DNA of 64,000 nt from Salinimicrobium sp. TH3. Lineage in GTDB: Bacteria; Bacteroidota; Bacteroidia; Flavobacteriales; Flavobacteriaceae. Below are positions 26,063 to 34,051 of the stretch, piece by piece. The notes under the pieces were generated by a model. The model searched no databases and had not been told where the DNA came from. It saw nothing but the letters and a program-made list of their open reading frames with translations. The position numbers were made by a program, and so were the translations under genes. Every line of letters begins with the position of its first letter. The first letter of the stretch is position 1. The stretch spans positions 272,856-336,855 of the forward strand of contig NZ_JAPONB010000004.1 of NCBI RefSeq assembly GCF_026676115.1, written 5' to 3'.

Positions 26063-26200
26063 TTAATTCAAAATTGATTCAAATTCCAGCTTTTTATAAG
26101 TGCTTATTTTTAAAGCCTTAGAGTAGTTCAAAAGGAAATTAATTGTTTCCTTTTTTGGGGACATTGTTTTCAATTTTTTTCGAGAGTAAAGTTTTGCCAT
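26063..26200 (-). CDS. Small 45-aa protein downstream of the ECF sigma factor
   Basis: The ORF starts MAKLYSRKKLKTM and continues SPKKETINFLLNYSKALKIS, ending YKKLEFESILN. It is basic at the N-terminus with a helix-like centre and no membrane segment. It begins 54 nt after the sigma factor stop in the same direction and ends at the bidirectional terminator after nth, so it should share the sigma factor transcript. The composition is protein-like, and the NFLLNYSKAL segment resembles small unnamed flavobacterial proteins I have seen, but I cannot name a family. Confidence 0.55.
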   Translation of the reverse strand: MAKLYSRKKLKTMSPKKETINFLLNYSKALKISTYKKLEFESILN

Positions 26201-26254
26201 TATTGGTTATTTAAGATTGTAACTTAATAACGGCCAGACTTTAATCTTATTGTA

Positions 26255-26839
26255 CTAATTAGTTAAAACTAAATTGTGTTTTTCTATAACTTTTCGCAGG
26301 TTTATCAAAGCGTATCTCATTCGTCCCAAAGCGGTATTAATACTCACTCCTGTTCTTTCTGAAATTTCTTTAAAACTCATGTCTTTATAGATCCTCATTA
26401 CAAGAACTTCAAGTTGATCTTCGGGTAGTTCCTTGATCAACTCCTGTACATCTGCCTCGATCTGGTCCTTGATGATCTGCTTTTCGGCATTTAAACCGGA
26501 GTCACATAAAACAGAAAAAATATTGAAATCCCCGCTATTCTCGAACTTGGGCATTCTCTTGTTTTTCCTGAAATGGTCAATTACAAGGTTATGAGAAATT
26601 CGCATCACCCAGGGTAGAAATTTACCTTCTTCATTGTACTTCCCTCTTTTTAAGGTTCTGATTACCTTAATGAAGGTATCCTGGAAAATATCTTCAGCAA
26701 TGTCTTTGTCAAAGACCTTGGAAAAGATAAAACTATAAATTCTTTGTTGATGTCGGTTGATTAGAATAGAAAGTGACTGCTCGTCTCCTTCCATATAGCT
26801 TTTCACAAGAAAAGCGTCGTTTGCCTCGGCGTTATTCAT
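26255..26839 (-). CDS. ECF-type RNA polymerase sigma factor (SigP-like)
   Basis: 194 aa sigma-70 family factor. Region 2 (about 20-90) has QRIYSFIFSKVFDKDIAEDIFQ-type core and -10 binding helices. Region 4 (about 130-185) has QLEVLVMRIYKDMSFKEIAE-type helix-turn-helix and the end INTALGRMRYALINLRK. The C-terminal part resembles P. gingivalis SigP, which acts with PorX on T9SS genes; this is from memory of the family and not proven. No anti-sigma gene is adjacent, as is usual for this type. A small gene follows. Confidence 0.88.
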   Translation of the reverse strand: MNNAEANDAFLVKSYMEGDEQSLSILINRHQQRIYSFIFSKVFDKDIAEDIFQDTFIKVIRTLKRGKYNEEGKFLPWVMRISHNLVIDHFRKNKRMPKFENSGDFNIFSVLCDSGLNAEKQIIKDQIEADVQELIKELPEDQLEVLVMRIYKDMSFKEISERTGVSINTALGRMRYALINLRKVIEKHNLVLTN

Positions 26840-27056
26840 AAGAGTTACTTTTCCAGGCTGTTGGGGTAGCCTGACGGTTAGTTATTACAAGTTCAAAGTA
26901 ACTTTATGCAATAGGCAAATTTTGATTTAAGATTATTAACAGCAAATATAACAGGAAAATTTTCACTTAAACAAATAAAAGGTTAATGTTTTTAACAATT
27001 TAATTATCACTAAGTTATATTCCCCCACCCGCAAGCTGAAAAATTTGAAGATTAAG

Positions 27057-27064
27057 TACCTTTG
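27057..27064 (+). promoter_or_regulatory. -7 promoter element of uvrA
   Basis: TACCTTTG, 22 nt upstream of the preferred ATG at 27087. An upstream in-frame ATG at 27045 lies before this element and so would not be transcribed from it. Confidence 0.5.
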
Positions 27065-27086
27065 CAAATTCAACAGAAATTTAGGT

Positions 27087-29873
27087 ATGCAAGTAGATAT
27101 CTCAGGAGTAGATCCAAAAGAGAATATAATTATAAAAGGAGCCCGCCTCCATAACTTAAAGAACATAAATGTCGTAATCCCGCGGAATAAGCTGGTGGTC
27201 CTTACCGGCCTTTCGGGATCGGGGAAATCTTCACTGGCCTTTGACACCTTATATGCTGAAGGCCAGCGTCGCTATGTGGAAAGCCTTTCCTCCTACGCCC
27301 GGCAATTTCTTGGCAGGCTAAATAAGCCATTAGTAGACTCAATTAAGGGTATTGCCCCGGCCATTGCTATTGAACAAAAGGTAAATTCCACAAACCCCCG
27401 TTCTACCGTAGGGACTTCAACTGAAATTTACGACTACCTTAAACTGCTTTTTGCCCGTATTGGAAAAACCTACTCCCCTGTTTCTGGTGACGAGGTAAAG
27501 AAGGATACGGTGACCGATGTTATCAATTATGTAAAGACTTTTCCTGAAGGTTCAAAAATGCTGCTTTTAGCACCTGTTCATGTTGAGCAAAGCCGCACCC
27601 CCGAGGAAAAACTGAAGGTCCTCCTTCAACAAGGCTACAGCCGGATTAAATTTAAAGATGAAGTACTTAGGATCGATGAAACGGACCTCTCTAAGATAGA
27701 AGAAAAAGACCTTTTCCTGGTAGTGGACAGGATCGTCACCAAAGATGAAGAGGATTTCCTGAACCGCCTGGCAGATGCCATCCAAACTGCTTTTTTTGAA
27801 GGGAAAGGTGAACTGTTCATTGAAAATCTTTCAGATAAAAAGATGCGACAGTTCAGCAATAAATTTGAATTGGACGGCATGACCTTTCTGGAGCCTAACG
27901 TGCATTTATTCAGCTTTAATAATCCTTATGGTGCATGCCCAAAATGTGAAGGTTACGGCGATGTCATTGGAATTGATGAAGATCTTGTAATTCCTAATAC
28001 CGGTTTATCTGTTTATGAAAATGCTATTTTCCCCTGGCGCGGGGAAAGTATGAGCTGGTATCGTGATCAACTGGTGAACAATAGCCATAAATTCAATTTT
28101 CCTATTCATAAACCTTATTTTGAATTGACCCAGGAGCAAAAGGATCTAATTTGGAATGGAAATCAATATTTTGAAGGTTTAAATCAATTCTTTGCTTTCC
28201 TGGAATCCAAAGCTTACAAGATTCAGAACCGAGTAATGCTTTCCCGCTATCGCGGAAAAACAAGATGTTCTGTTTGTAAAGGTAAAAGACTAAGGCCAGA
28301 AGCCAATTACGTAAAGGTAGGAGGAACTAACATTACCCAGCTGGTAGAAATGCCTATTGATAAAGTTTCAGAATTTTTTGACCAGCTGCAGCTTAGTGAA
28401 TCTGATGCTGCCATTGCCAAAAGACTTTTAACCGAAATAAGGAACAGGCTTGGATTCCTTTCCAAAGTGGGATTGACTTACCTTACCCTCAACCGTAAGT
28501 CCAATACCCTGTCGGGAGGGGAATCCCAAAGGATCAACCTTGCCACTTCATTAGGAAGCAGCCTGGTGGGTTCCATGTACATCCTCGATGAACCTTCCAT
28601 TGGTTTGCATCCCCGGGATACATTAAAACTTATTGAAGTTTTAAAATCTCTTCGGGATCTGGGTAATACCGTGATTGTCGTAGAGCACGATGAAGATATT
28701 ATGAAAGCTGCCGATGAGATCATCGATATTGGACCCGAAGCCGGGACCAACGGCGGAGAGGTTGTCGCCTCCGGAACTTATAGTGATATCCTGTTATCTA
28801 ATTCTCTAACCTCTCAATATCTAAACAACACCCTCCAAATTGAGGTGCCGTCCAAAAGACGGGATTACAAATATTTTATTGATGTCATTGGGGCCAGGGA
28901 GAACAACTTAAAAAATATTGATGTGAGATTCCCCCTGGGTGTTTTTACCGCCGTAACGGGAGTTTCAGGAAGCGGGAAAAGTACGCTGATCAAGCGAATC
29001 CTTTATCCTGCTATGACTAAAGAAATTAGCGGTTACGGGGAAAAGGCCGGCCAGTTCACCAGGATAGAAGGGAAATTCAGTAATATTACTTCAGTAGAAT
29101 TTGTTGATCAAAATCCTATTGGGCGTTCCTCACGGTCAAATCCTGTGACCTACATTAAGGCCTATGACGACATCAGGAATTTATTTTCTAATCAAAAGCT
29201 GAGTGATATTAGAGGTTATAAACCAAAACATTTTTCCTTCAATGTGGATGGCGGTAGATGCGAAACCTGCAAAGGGGAAGGAGAAGTGACTATTGAAATG
29301 CAATTCATGGCCGATGTACATCTCCTTTGTGAAACCTGCAATGGAAAGCGCTTCAAAAAAGAGATCCTGGAGGTGAAATTTGCAGATAAAAATATTGATG
29401 ATATCCTTAACCTGACCATTGATGATGCTGTAGCTTTCTTTGCCGACAATGGGGAGGATAAGATCACTTCAAAGTTAAAACCCCTGCAGGACGTAGGATT
29501 AGGTTATGTACAATTGGGGCAAAGCTCCTCCACTCTTTCTGGCGGGGAAGCCCAAAGGATAAAGCTGGCTTCCTTTCTCGTGAAAGGAAATTCAAAAGAA
29601 AAAGCACTTTTTATTTTTGATGAACCCACCACCGGTTTACACTTTCATGATATTCAGAAGTTATTGAAATCCTTTAATGCGCTACTGGCAAAAGGCCATT
29701 CGGTCATCGTAATAGAACATAATATGGACCTGGTTAAATGTGCAGATCATGTCATCGACTTAGGCCTAGAAGGTGGTGAAGCCGGTGGCCAGCTTATAGC
29801 AGCCGGCACTCCCGAAGAAGTAGCAAAAAACAAGAAATCCTACACCGCACCCTTCCTGGAAGAGAAGTTGTGA
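27087..29873 (+). CDS. uvrA: Excinuclease ABC subunit A
   Basis: 928 aa from [10 protein letters not shown]. UvrA is the damage-recognition ATPase of nucleotide excision repair. Both ABC modules are intact: Walker [10 protein letters not shown] (first) and GVSGSGKST (second), signatures LSGGESQRI and LSGGEAQRI, and Walker [11 protein letters not shown] and [10 protein letters not shown]. Zinc-finger cysteine pairs are CPKCEG, CSVCKG, CETCKG and CETCNG. The next transcription unit starts about 60 bp after the stop at a sigma-54-like promoter. Confidence 0.96.
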   Translation: MQVDISGVDPKENIIIKGARLHNLKNINVVIPRNKLVVLTGLSGSGKSSLAFDTLYAEGQRRYVESLSSYARQFLGRLNKPLVDSIKGIAPAIAIEQKVNSTNPRSTVGTSTEIYDYLKLLFARIGKTYSPVSGDEVKKDTVTDVINYVKTFPEGSKMLLLAPVHVEQSRTPEEKLKVLLQQGYSRIKFKDEVLRIDETDLSKIEEKDLFLVVDRIVTKDEEDFLNRLADAIQTAFFEGKGELFIENLSDKKMRQFSNKFELDGMTFLEPNVHLFSFNNPYGACPKCEGYGDVIGIDEDLVIPNTGLSVYENAIFPWRGESMSWYRDQLVNNSHKFNFPIHKPYFELTQEQKDLIWNGNQYFEGLNQFFAFLESKAYKIQNRVMLSRYRGKTRCSVCKGKRLRPEANYVKVGGTNITQLVEMPIDKVSEFFDQLQLSESDAAIAKRLLTEIRNRLGFLSKVGLTYLTLNRKSNTLSGGESQRINLATSLGSSLVGSMYILDEPSIGLHPRDTLKLIEVLKSLRDLGNTVIVVEHDEDIMKAADEIIDIGPEAGTNGGEVVASGTYSDILLSNSLTSQYLNNTLQIEVPSKRRDYKYFIDVIGARENNLKNIDVRFPLGVFTAVTGVSGSGKSTLIKRILYPAMTKEISGYGEKAGQFTRIEGKFSNITSVEFVDQNPIGRSSRSNPVTYIKAYDDIRNLFSNQKLSDIRGYKPKHFSFNVDGGRCETCKGEGEVTIEMQFMADVHLLCETCNGKRFKKEILEVKFADKNIDDILNLTIDDAVAFFADNGEDKITSKLKPLQDVGLGYVQLGQSSSTLSGGEAQRIKLASFLVKGNSKEKALFIFDEPTTGLHFHDIQKLLKSFNALLAKGHSVIVIEHNMDLVKCADHVIDLGLEGGEAGGQLIAAGTPEEVAKNKKSYTAPFLEEKL

Positions 29874-29928
29874 AAATATCATTTTAGACACCCATTATTT
29901 AACAATGGAAAACTTTAAATAACGATTC

Positions 29929-29945
29929 TTGGCATAGCCTTTGAA
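29929..29945 (+). promoter_or_regulatory. Sigma-54-like promoter 1 (putative small RNA)
   Basis: TTGGCAT-AGCCT-TTGAA matches the -24/-12 sigma-54 consensus TTGGCAC-N5-TTGCA with correct spacing. Transcription would start near 29956. Only 100 nt downstream is an intrinsic terminator, with no ORF between. Confidence 0.55.
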
Positions 29946-29955
29946 TTAAATTTAG

Positions 29956-30055
29956 TAATTGCAAGAGTAATGTTTTTATAATTTATTGTAATTAATAATT
30001 TTTGGTTGGTTAGTTTGGAAACCCCGTATAGCTTAATGCTCACGGGGTTTTCTAA
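29956..30055 (+). ncRNA. Putative sigma-54-dependent small RNA
   Basis: About 95-100 nt between a sigma-54-like promoter and a terminator (AAACCCCGT/ACGGGGTTT). The only ATG is followed by two codons and a stop, so it is non-coding. It is A/T-rich in its first half and carries TTTTGGTTGGTTAGTT (30000-30015) before the terminator. The same 16-mer precedes the terminator of the next gene (31187-31202). Either this is an sRNA or the remains of a duplicated gene that lost its coding part. Confidence 0.45.
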
Positions 30056-30056
30056 T
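30019..30056 (+). terminator. Intrinsic terminator of the putative small RNA
   Basis: AAACCCCGT (30019-30027), 14-nt loop, ACGGGGTTT (30042-30050), then a T-rich tail. The inner loop TATAGCTTAATGCTC contains a further AGC/GCT pairing. Confidence 0.75.
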
Positions 30057-30058
30057 TT

Positions 30059-30075
30059 TTGGCACGTAGTTTGAA
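30059..30075 (+). promoter_or_regulatory. Sigma-54-like promoter 2 (secreted repeat protein)
   Basis: TTGGCAC-GTAGT-TTGAA: the -24 half is a perfect match and the spacing is exact. The expected start is near 30086, leaving a UTR of about 45 nt before the ATG at 30133. It shares the TTTGAAT continuation with promoter 1. Confidence 0.6.
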
Positions 30076-30132
30076 TGTAATTAAATGTACTGGCAAAACG
30101 GTACAATAGTTTAATCTCTAAATCCCCCTATT

Positions 30133-31179
30133 ATGAAAAATTTTTACCTCTTATTGACTTTACTGGTGGTTGGATTTTCTACCAAAGCTGCTCCTTCAGC
30201 CGGGGAGAACTTTGAGCGTCGAGGTTATGAAGATGCTTTTATTTTTGTGGAAAGAGGGGTTGAATTTGCCGTTTTCCCTGACGGCCAGTTTGATTTCTTT
30301 TTTAATTCCCGAAAAAACTTCAACCGTATCCCGCCTCATGTTAACTATAGCTTTAATTCCGGTTACAACTACGGTCCCTTCGTACAATATGATGATTTTG
30401 GAGCCGTGATACAAATTGAGAATGTCCCGGTTTATTATGACTACTATGGAAGGATCATTAAGGCTGGACGTGTTCAAATTAGATATAATGCCTTTGGAAT
30501 GGTGAACAGGATTGGGAATATGTTTGTCAATTATAATCCTTATCGCCAGTTCACGCATACTTCGGGTTATATCAATAGCAGGAATGTTCATTACGTTTAT
30601 CGCCCATGGCACGATTACTACATGAGACCCAATTCCCACTTTGCTGTGGTTTACAATGAACCATACCGCCTGTATTATGAACCAAACAGGATGAGGTACA
30701 ATTCATACAAGAAGTATTACCACAATAACTATTATAACAACAACTCTTTTCAAAAGAGCTATTATAGACCCGGAGAGAAAGTTACTTCTTACCAAAGAGG
30801 AAGAAGAGTAGAAGATCAAAGGGATATTAGAACCCATAACGCGGCTCCACGGGCAGCAGCTTCGACTTCTCATTCCAGGGAAGAAAGGGAGGTACGACGC
30901 AGCACAACTACTCCTCAAAGAGCAGAATTTGGAAGTAGAAATTCAAGAGTGGAAACTCCTGCAGTACAGCAACGGGTTGTTCGGCAAAGTAGAGCGGCAA
31001 ATGTTCCTGCTCAAAGCAGCGCACAGCAAAAAAGCAGAAGCTCTTCTGTAAACGCTACTCCCGCAAGACAGGTGCAGGCACAAAGCAGAACACAGCGATC
31101 TGCGACCGTGAACTCTGCAACCGTAGAGGAATCCCCTTCCTCGACAAGAGGAACAAGAAGTTCCAGAGGAGGAAATTAA
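30133..31179 (+). CDS. Secreted Tyr/Asn/Arg-rich protein with 16-residue repeats
   Basis: 348 aa. A signal peptide (about 1-20, LLTLLVVGFSTKAA) precedes a mature part. Residues 86-133 form three exact-period 16-residue repeats beginning Y86, Y102 and Y118, pattern Y-x-x-F/Y-G, with a fourth start at Y134; they recall YD-type beta repeats. Residues about 190-215 are Tyr/Asn-rich (KKYYHNNYYNNNS). The last 130 residues are low-complexity Arg/Ser/Gln/Ala and probably disordered. No named family was recognised. It has a sigma-54-like promoter and its own terminator, so it is monocistronic. Export to the periplasm or outside is expected. Confidence 0.7.
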   Translation: MKNFYLLLTLLVVGFSTKAAPSAGENFERRGYEDAFIFVERGVEFAVFPDGQFDFFFNSRKNFNRIPPHVNYSFNSGYNYGPFVQYDDFGAVIQIENVPVYYDYYGRIIKAGRVQIRYNAFGMVNRIGNMFVNYNPYRQFTHTSGYINSRNVHYVYRPWHDYYMRPNSHFAVVYNEPYRLYYEPNRMRYNSYKKYYHNNYYNNNSFQKSYYRPGEKVTSYQRGRRVEDQRDIRTHNAAPRAAASTSHSREEREVRRSTTTPQRAEFGSRNSRVETPAVQQRVVRQSRAANVPAQSSAQQKSRSSSVNATPARQVQAQSRTQRSATVNSATVEESPSSTRGTRSSRGGN

Positions 31180-31206
31180 TATTTAGTTTTGGTTGGTTAG
31201 TTGATT

Positions 31207-31242
31207 GATCCCCGGTTGCAAGTGCGCCGGGGATCTTTTTTT
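31207..31242 (+). terminator. Intrinsic terminator after the repeat protein
   Basis: GATCCCCGG (31207-31215) pairs with CCGGGGATC (31227-31235), followed by seven T. The 16-mer TTTTGGTTGGTTAGTT precedes it at 31187-31202. Confidence 0.85.
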
Positions 31243-31283
31243 AAAAAAAATAATATTTCTGTAAGACCGCTCTGGGGTAAACT

Positions 31284-32747
31284 TTACCGCTTCAGGAACC
31301 TGAAACTTTGGTTGATAATCTTATTTATTTCCGGAGAAAGCTTCAGCATATAAATGACCAGGACGTAAAGAAGAGCTATGATTCCCGACTTCAAAACTAT
31401 ATTCACCACCGGATGCCACTGGAAATTCCAGAAATAAAATCCCAGGGAAAATAATAAAATCAGAAAAAGGCTATATGCGGTTTCCTTTGTAAAAGGATGA
31501 ATACGGAATTTCTTCAGCACCATCACCAGCTTAACAGTATTGTAGCAGGCAAAAGCAAGAAAGGTGGCCAGCGCAGCTCCTAAGAGCTCAAAAACAGGAA
31601 TTAGAACAATATTCAGTACAAAGGCAAGGACGGCTAGAAAAACGCCTATTGCCAGTACCAGCCGGTAGTAATCTGAATTAAAAAGTATACTGTTATTATT
31701 TCCCAGTAAATTATCATAGAGTTTCACGCAACTAATTAAGATTACAATCGAGTAACTAATCTGGTATTCCGCGGGAATTAGAGCATAAAGCTGGGAAATG
31801 TTGGTGATGATCAACAAAAAAATGAGTCCGCTAATAATTAAAAGGTTCAGGGAACTCTTTTCATAAAGGTCCAGAAGTCCTTTTTTATCTCTTTTGTTGA
31901 GCAAAGAAGCCGTCATGGGATAAGTGATTTGGTGCATTGCTCTTGAAGGCACAGCGATTACAGAAGAAATATAAACCGCAATCCCGTACACCGCCACCAT
32001 TTCTATGGGAAGGAATCTTTCTATCATCACCTTATCCAGATCAAGCAACACCATGGCCACCGATCCCGCGATGAGGATCAAAGCCGAATATTTCAGAATA
32101 AAAGATCTGTTATGCGGAAAAGAAAAACTAAGCTTCGGGAAATATAAGCTGAAGGCATAAAACATCATGAATATTAGGCGCAAAATGAAAACAACGCCAA
32201 CAGCATAAATGAAATTTTCAATGGAAATGTAACTGAAGTAAACTGCCAGCAACAGCAGGGAAATACAAACCCGGTGGAACACCTCTTTCATGAAATTCCC
32301 GAACACACTTTTATAATATACCTTGGCCCAGGCAAAAAAGATCTCGAAATATGAAGTCGCCAACGCTATGACAAAAATGAGCCAGATGTAAGGCTTTACC
32401 AGCCCGTCCCCTTCAGAAAAATAATTGAGCAACAGATCATAAGAAAAATAACCAATAAGACCGAGAATGAGCGAGATCCCCAGCGGTAAAAGAAGAATAA
32501 CGCTTAGCAGCTTATCCTTCTCTTCATCCGAATCATAAGAGCTGTAAAACTTCACAAGGGTGTTGTGCACCCCAAAAGCCATAAGTGGCCAGATAAGATT
32601 TGCGGCCGATAGCAGGAAACCTACTAATCCGTAATATTCAGGTGTAAGGAAATTTGTGTAAAGGAACAGCGTGTTGATAGCTCCTATTCCAAATCCCACA
32701 TAAGTGGTAGTGAGGTTTTTGGCCGACTGGCTAATGATGATCCCCAT
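31284..32747 (-). CDS. Polysaccharide flippase (MATE/Wzx-like)
   Basis: 487 aa integral membrane protein with about 12-14 helices, of the polysaccharide biosynthesis/oligosaccharide flippase type. It begins IISQSAKNLTTTYVGFGIGAIN, typical of Wzx-like exporters that move lipid-linked glycans across the inner membrane. It overlaps the stop of the upstream glycosyltransferase by 1 bp, which suggests the two act on one glycan. The substrate cannot be told. Confidence 0.85.
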   Translation of the reverse strand: MGIIISQSAKNLTTTYVGFGIGAINTLFLYTNFLTPEYYGLVGFLLSAANLIWPLMAFGVHNTLVKFYSSYDSDEEKDKLLSVILLLPLGISLILGLIGYFSYDLLLNYFSEGDGLVKPYIWLIFVIALATSYFEIFFAWAKVYYKSVFGNFMKEVFHRVCISLLLLAVYFSYISIENFIYAVGVVFILRLIFMMFYAFSLYFPKLSFSFPHNRSFILKYSALILIAGSVAMVLLDLDKVMIERFLPIEMVAVYGIAVYISSVIAVPSRAMHQITYPMTASLLNKRDKKGLLDLYEKSSLNLLIISGLIFLLIITNISQLYALIPAEYQISYSIVILISCVKLYDNLLGNNNSILFNSDYYRLVLAIGVFLAVLAFVLNIVLIPVFELLGAALATFLAFACYNTVKLVMVLKKFRIHPFTKETAYSLFLILLFSLGFYFWNFQWHPVVNIVLKSGIIALLYVLVIYMLKLSPEINKIINQSFRFLKR

Positions 32748-34030
32748 TAAAGCTGCTTTATTTGATTTGCCAGCTTCTTTGCCAGGGCCCGCCTGCTGTA
32801 TTGTTGAAGCCCAATTGGAAAAGATCTCAATTCCCCCTTTTTAAACAGCTCATACTTTTCCTGAAGAAAGGCTTTAATTTGCCCTTTTTGAGAGTACAGA
32901 AAATACGATCCTGTATTGGTTTCCTGAATGATCTTTTGAATATCGGCCTTCTCCGGACCTACAGCAAGTATTGGTCTTTCACTTACCATGTATTCAAATA
33001 ATTTCCCCGGAATAATTCCCCTGGTTTCTTCACTGTCGATCTCGATCAACAGGAGCAGCTGCGCACTCCTTTGTAATTGCAAGGCTTCCAAATGAGAAAC
33101 ATAATTCTTTAAAACGAGCCAATCCTTTAAACCGGCTTTCTTAATACTCTCCAGTACCGGCTCTCCCACTGCTCCAACCAATTTAAGCTGAAAAACCCTG
33201 GCAAAATCTTCATTTTCGCGAATTAATTCTGAAAGTGCCTGCCAAAGGTTTTCAGGGTTTCTTCCCGAAAGCAAAGATCCAATATGAGCAATGCTAAATT
33301 TTTCATCCATTCGAACTTTATCCACCTGCTCTGTATCGTAACCATTAGTGATCACTTCAATTGGCCGATTGGTTTTTGACGCGAATTCCTCCCGGGTGGT
33401 AAAACTGGTGGTGATAATTTTATCTGCAGTTTGCAGCACCTCTTTTTCCAGCCCTTCATGTTTTTTTTGGGATCTGGAAAGGAGCTTTAATTTGCTGTGG
33501 TAGCCAATTTGCGTCCATGGATCCCGAAAATCGGCTATCCACTTCACTCCCATTTCTTTTTTCAGCTGTAAACCTATGAGGTGCATACTGTGAGGAGGTC
33601 CGGTGGTAATAATGGTATCGATCTCATGCTCCTTCAGGTATTCTGAAAGATTTTTTACTGAAGGTTTGATCCAGAACTTTCGGGCATCGGGAATAAAAAA
33701 GTTTCCGCGGATGAACAGCATCAACTTTTGCAGGAATCCCTGCTTTTGTTCCTTCGGAATAATTCCGGAGCTGATAGTTTCAGTATCTTTTTTGGATAAT
33801 AAACCAGCAAAAGCATAGGGCTCAAAAATGCCCTTTTTAAGCACCTTTATTCCTGAAGGTATTTCAGCTTCAAGAGAAGCATCTTTAAGAGGGTAATGAG
33901 GATTTTTTGGAGCATAAACTATGGGGTCAATCCCATTTTCCGGAAGATATTTCACGAATTTAAGCCATCGCTGTACCCCCGGGCCACCGGCCGGGGGCCA
34001 GTAATAAGTAACTATAAGTACTTTTTTCAT
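32747..34030 (-). CDS. Glycosyltransferase of GT4-like fold
   Basis: 427 aa GT-B fold enzyme. The N-terminal domain starts KKVLIVTYYWPPAGGPGVQR, the usual GT4 opening with the Gly-rich loop. The C-terminal donor-binding domain has HIGSLLSGRNP and the motif region EETRGIIPGKLFEYMVSERPILAV (acidic nucleotide-sugar contact Glu). It probably adds a sugar to a surface polysaccharide. It lies 21 bp after the YfhO-like gene and is coupled to the flippase. Confidence 0.85.
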   Translation of the reverse strand: MKKVLIVTYYWPPAGGPGVQRWLKFVKYLPENGIDPIVYAPKNPHYPLKDASLEAEIPSGIKVLKKGIFEPYAFAGLLSKKDTETISSGIIPKEQKQGFLQKLMLFIRGNFFIPDARKFWIKPSVKNLSEYLKEHEIDTIITTGPPHSMHLIGLQLKKEMGVKWIADFRDPWTQIGYHSKLKLLSRSQKKHEGLEKEVLQTADKIITTSFTTREEFASKTNRPIEVITNGYDTEQVDKVRMDEKFSIAHIGSLLSGRNPENLWQALSELIRENEDFARVFQLKLVGAVGEPVLESIKKAGLKDWLVLKNYVSHLEALQLQRSAQLLLLIEIDSEETRGIIPGKLFEYMVSERPILAVGPEKADIQKIIQETNTGSYFLYSQKGQIKAFLQEKYELFKKGELRSFPIGLQQYSRRALAKKLANQIKQL

Positions 34031-34051
34031 AGCCCTGCTTAAAATGACAAA

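Noticed and set aside
30196..30639. 147-codon minus-strand ORF in the repeat protein gene
   Set aside because: Its Ile/Val/Asn-rich sequence mirrors the Tyr/Asn-rich repeats on the other strand.
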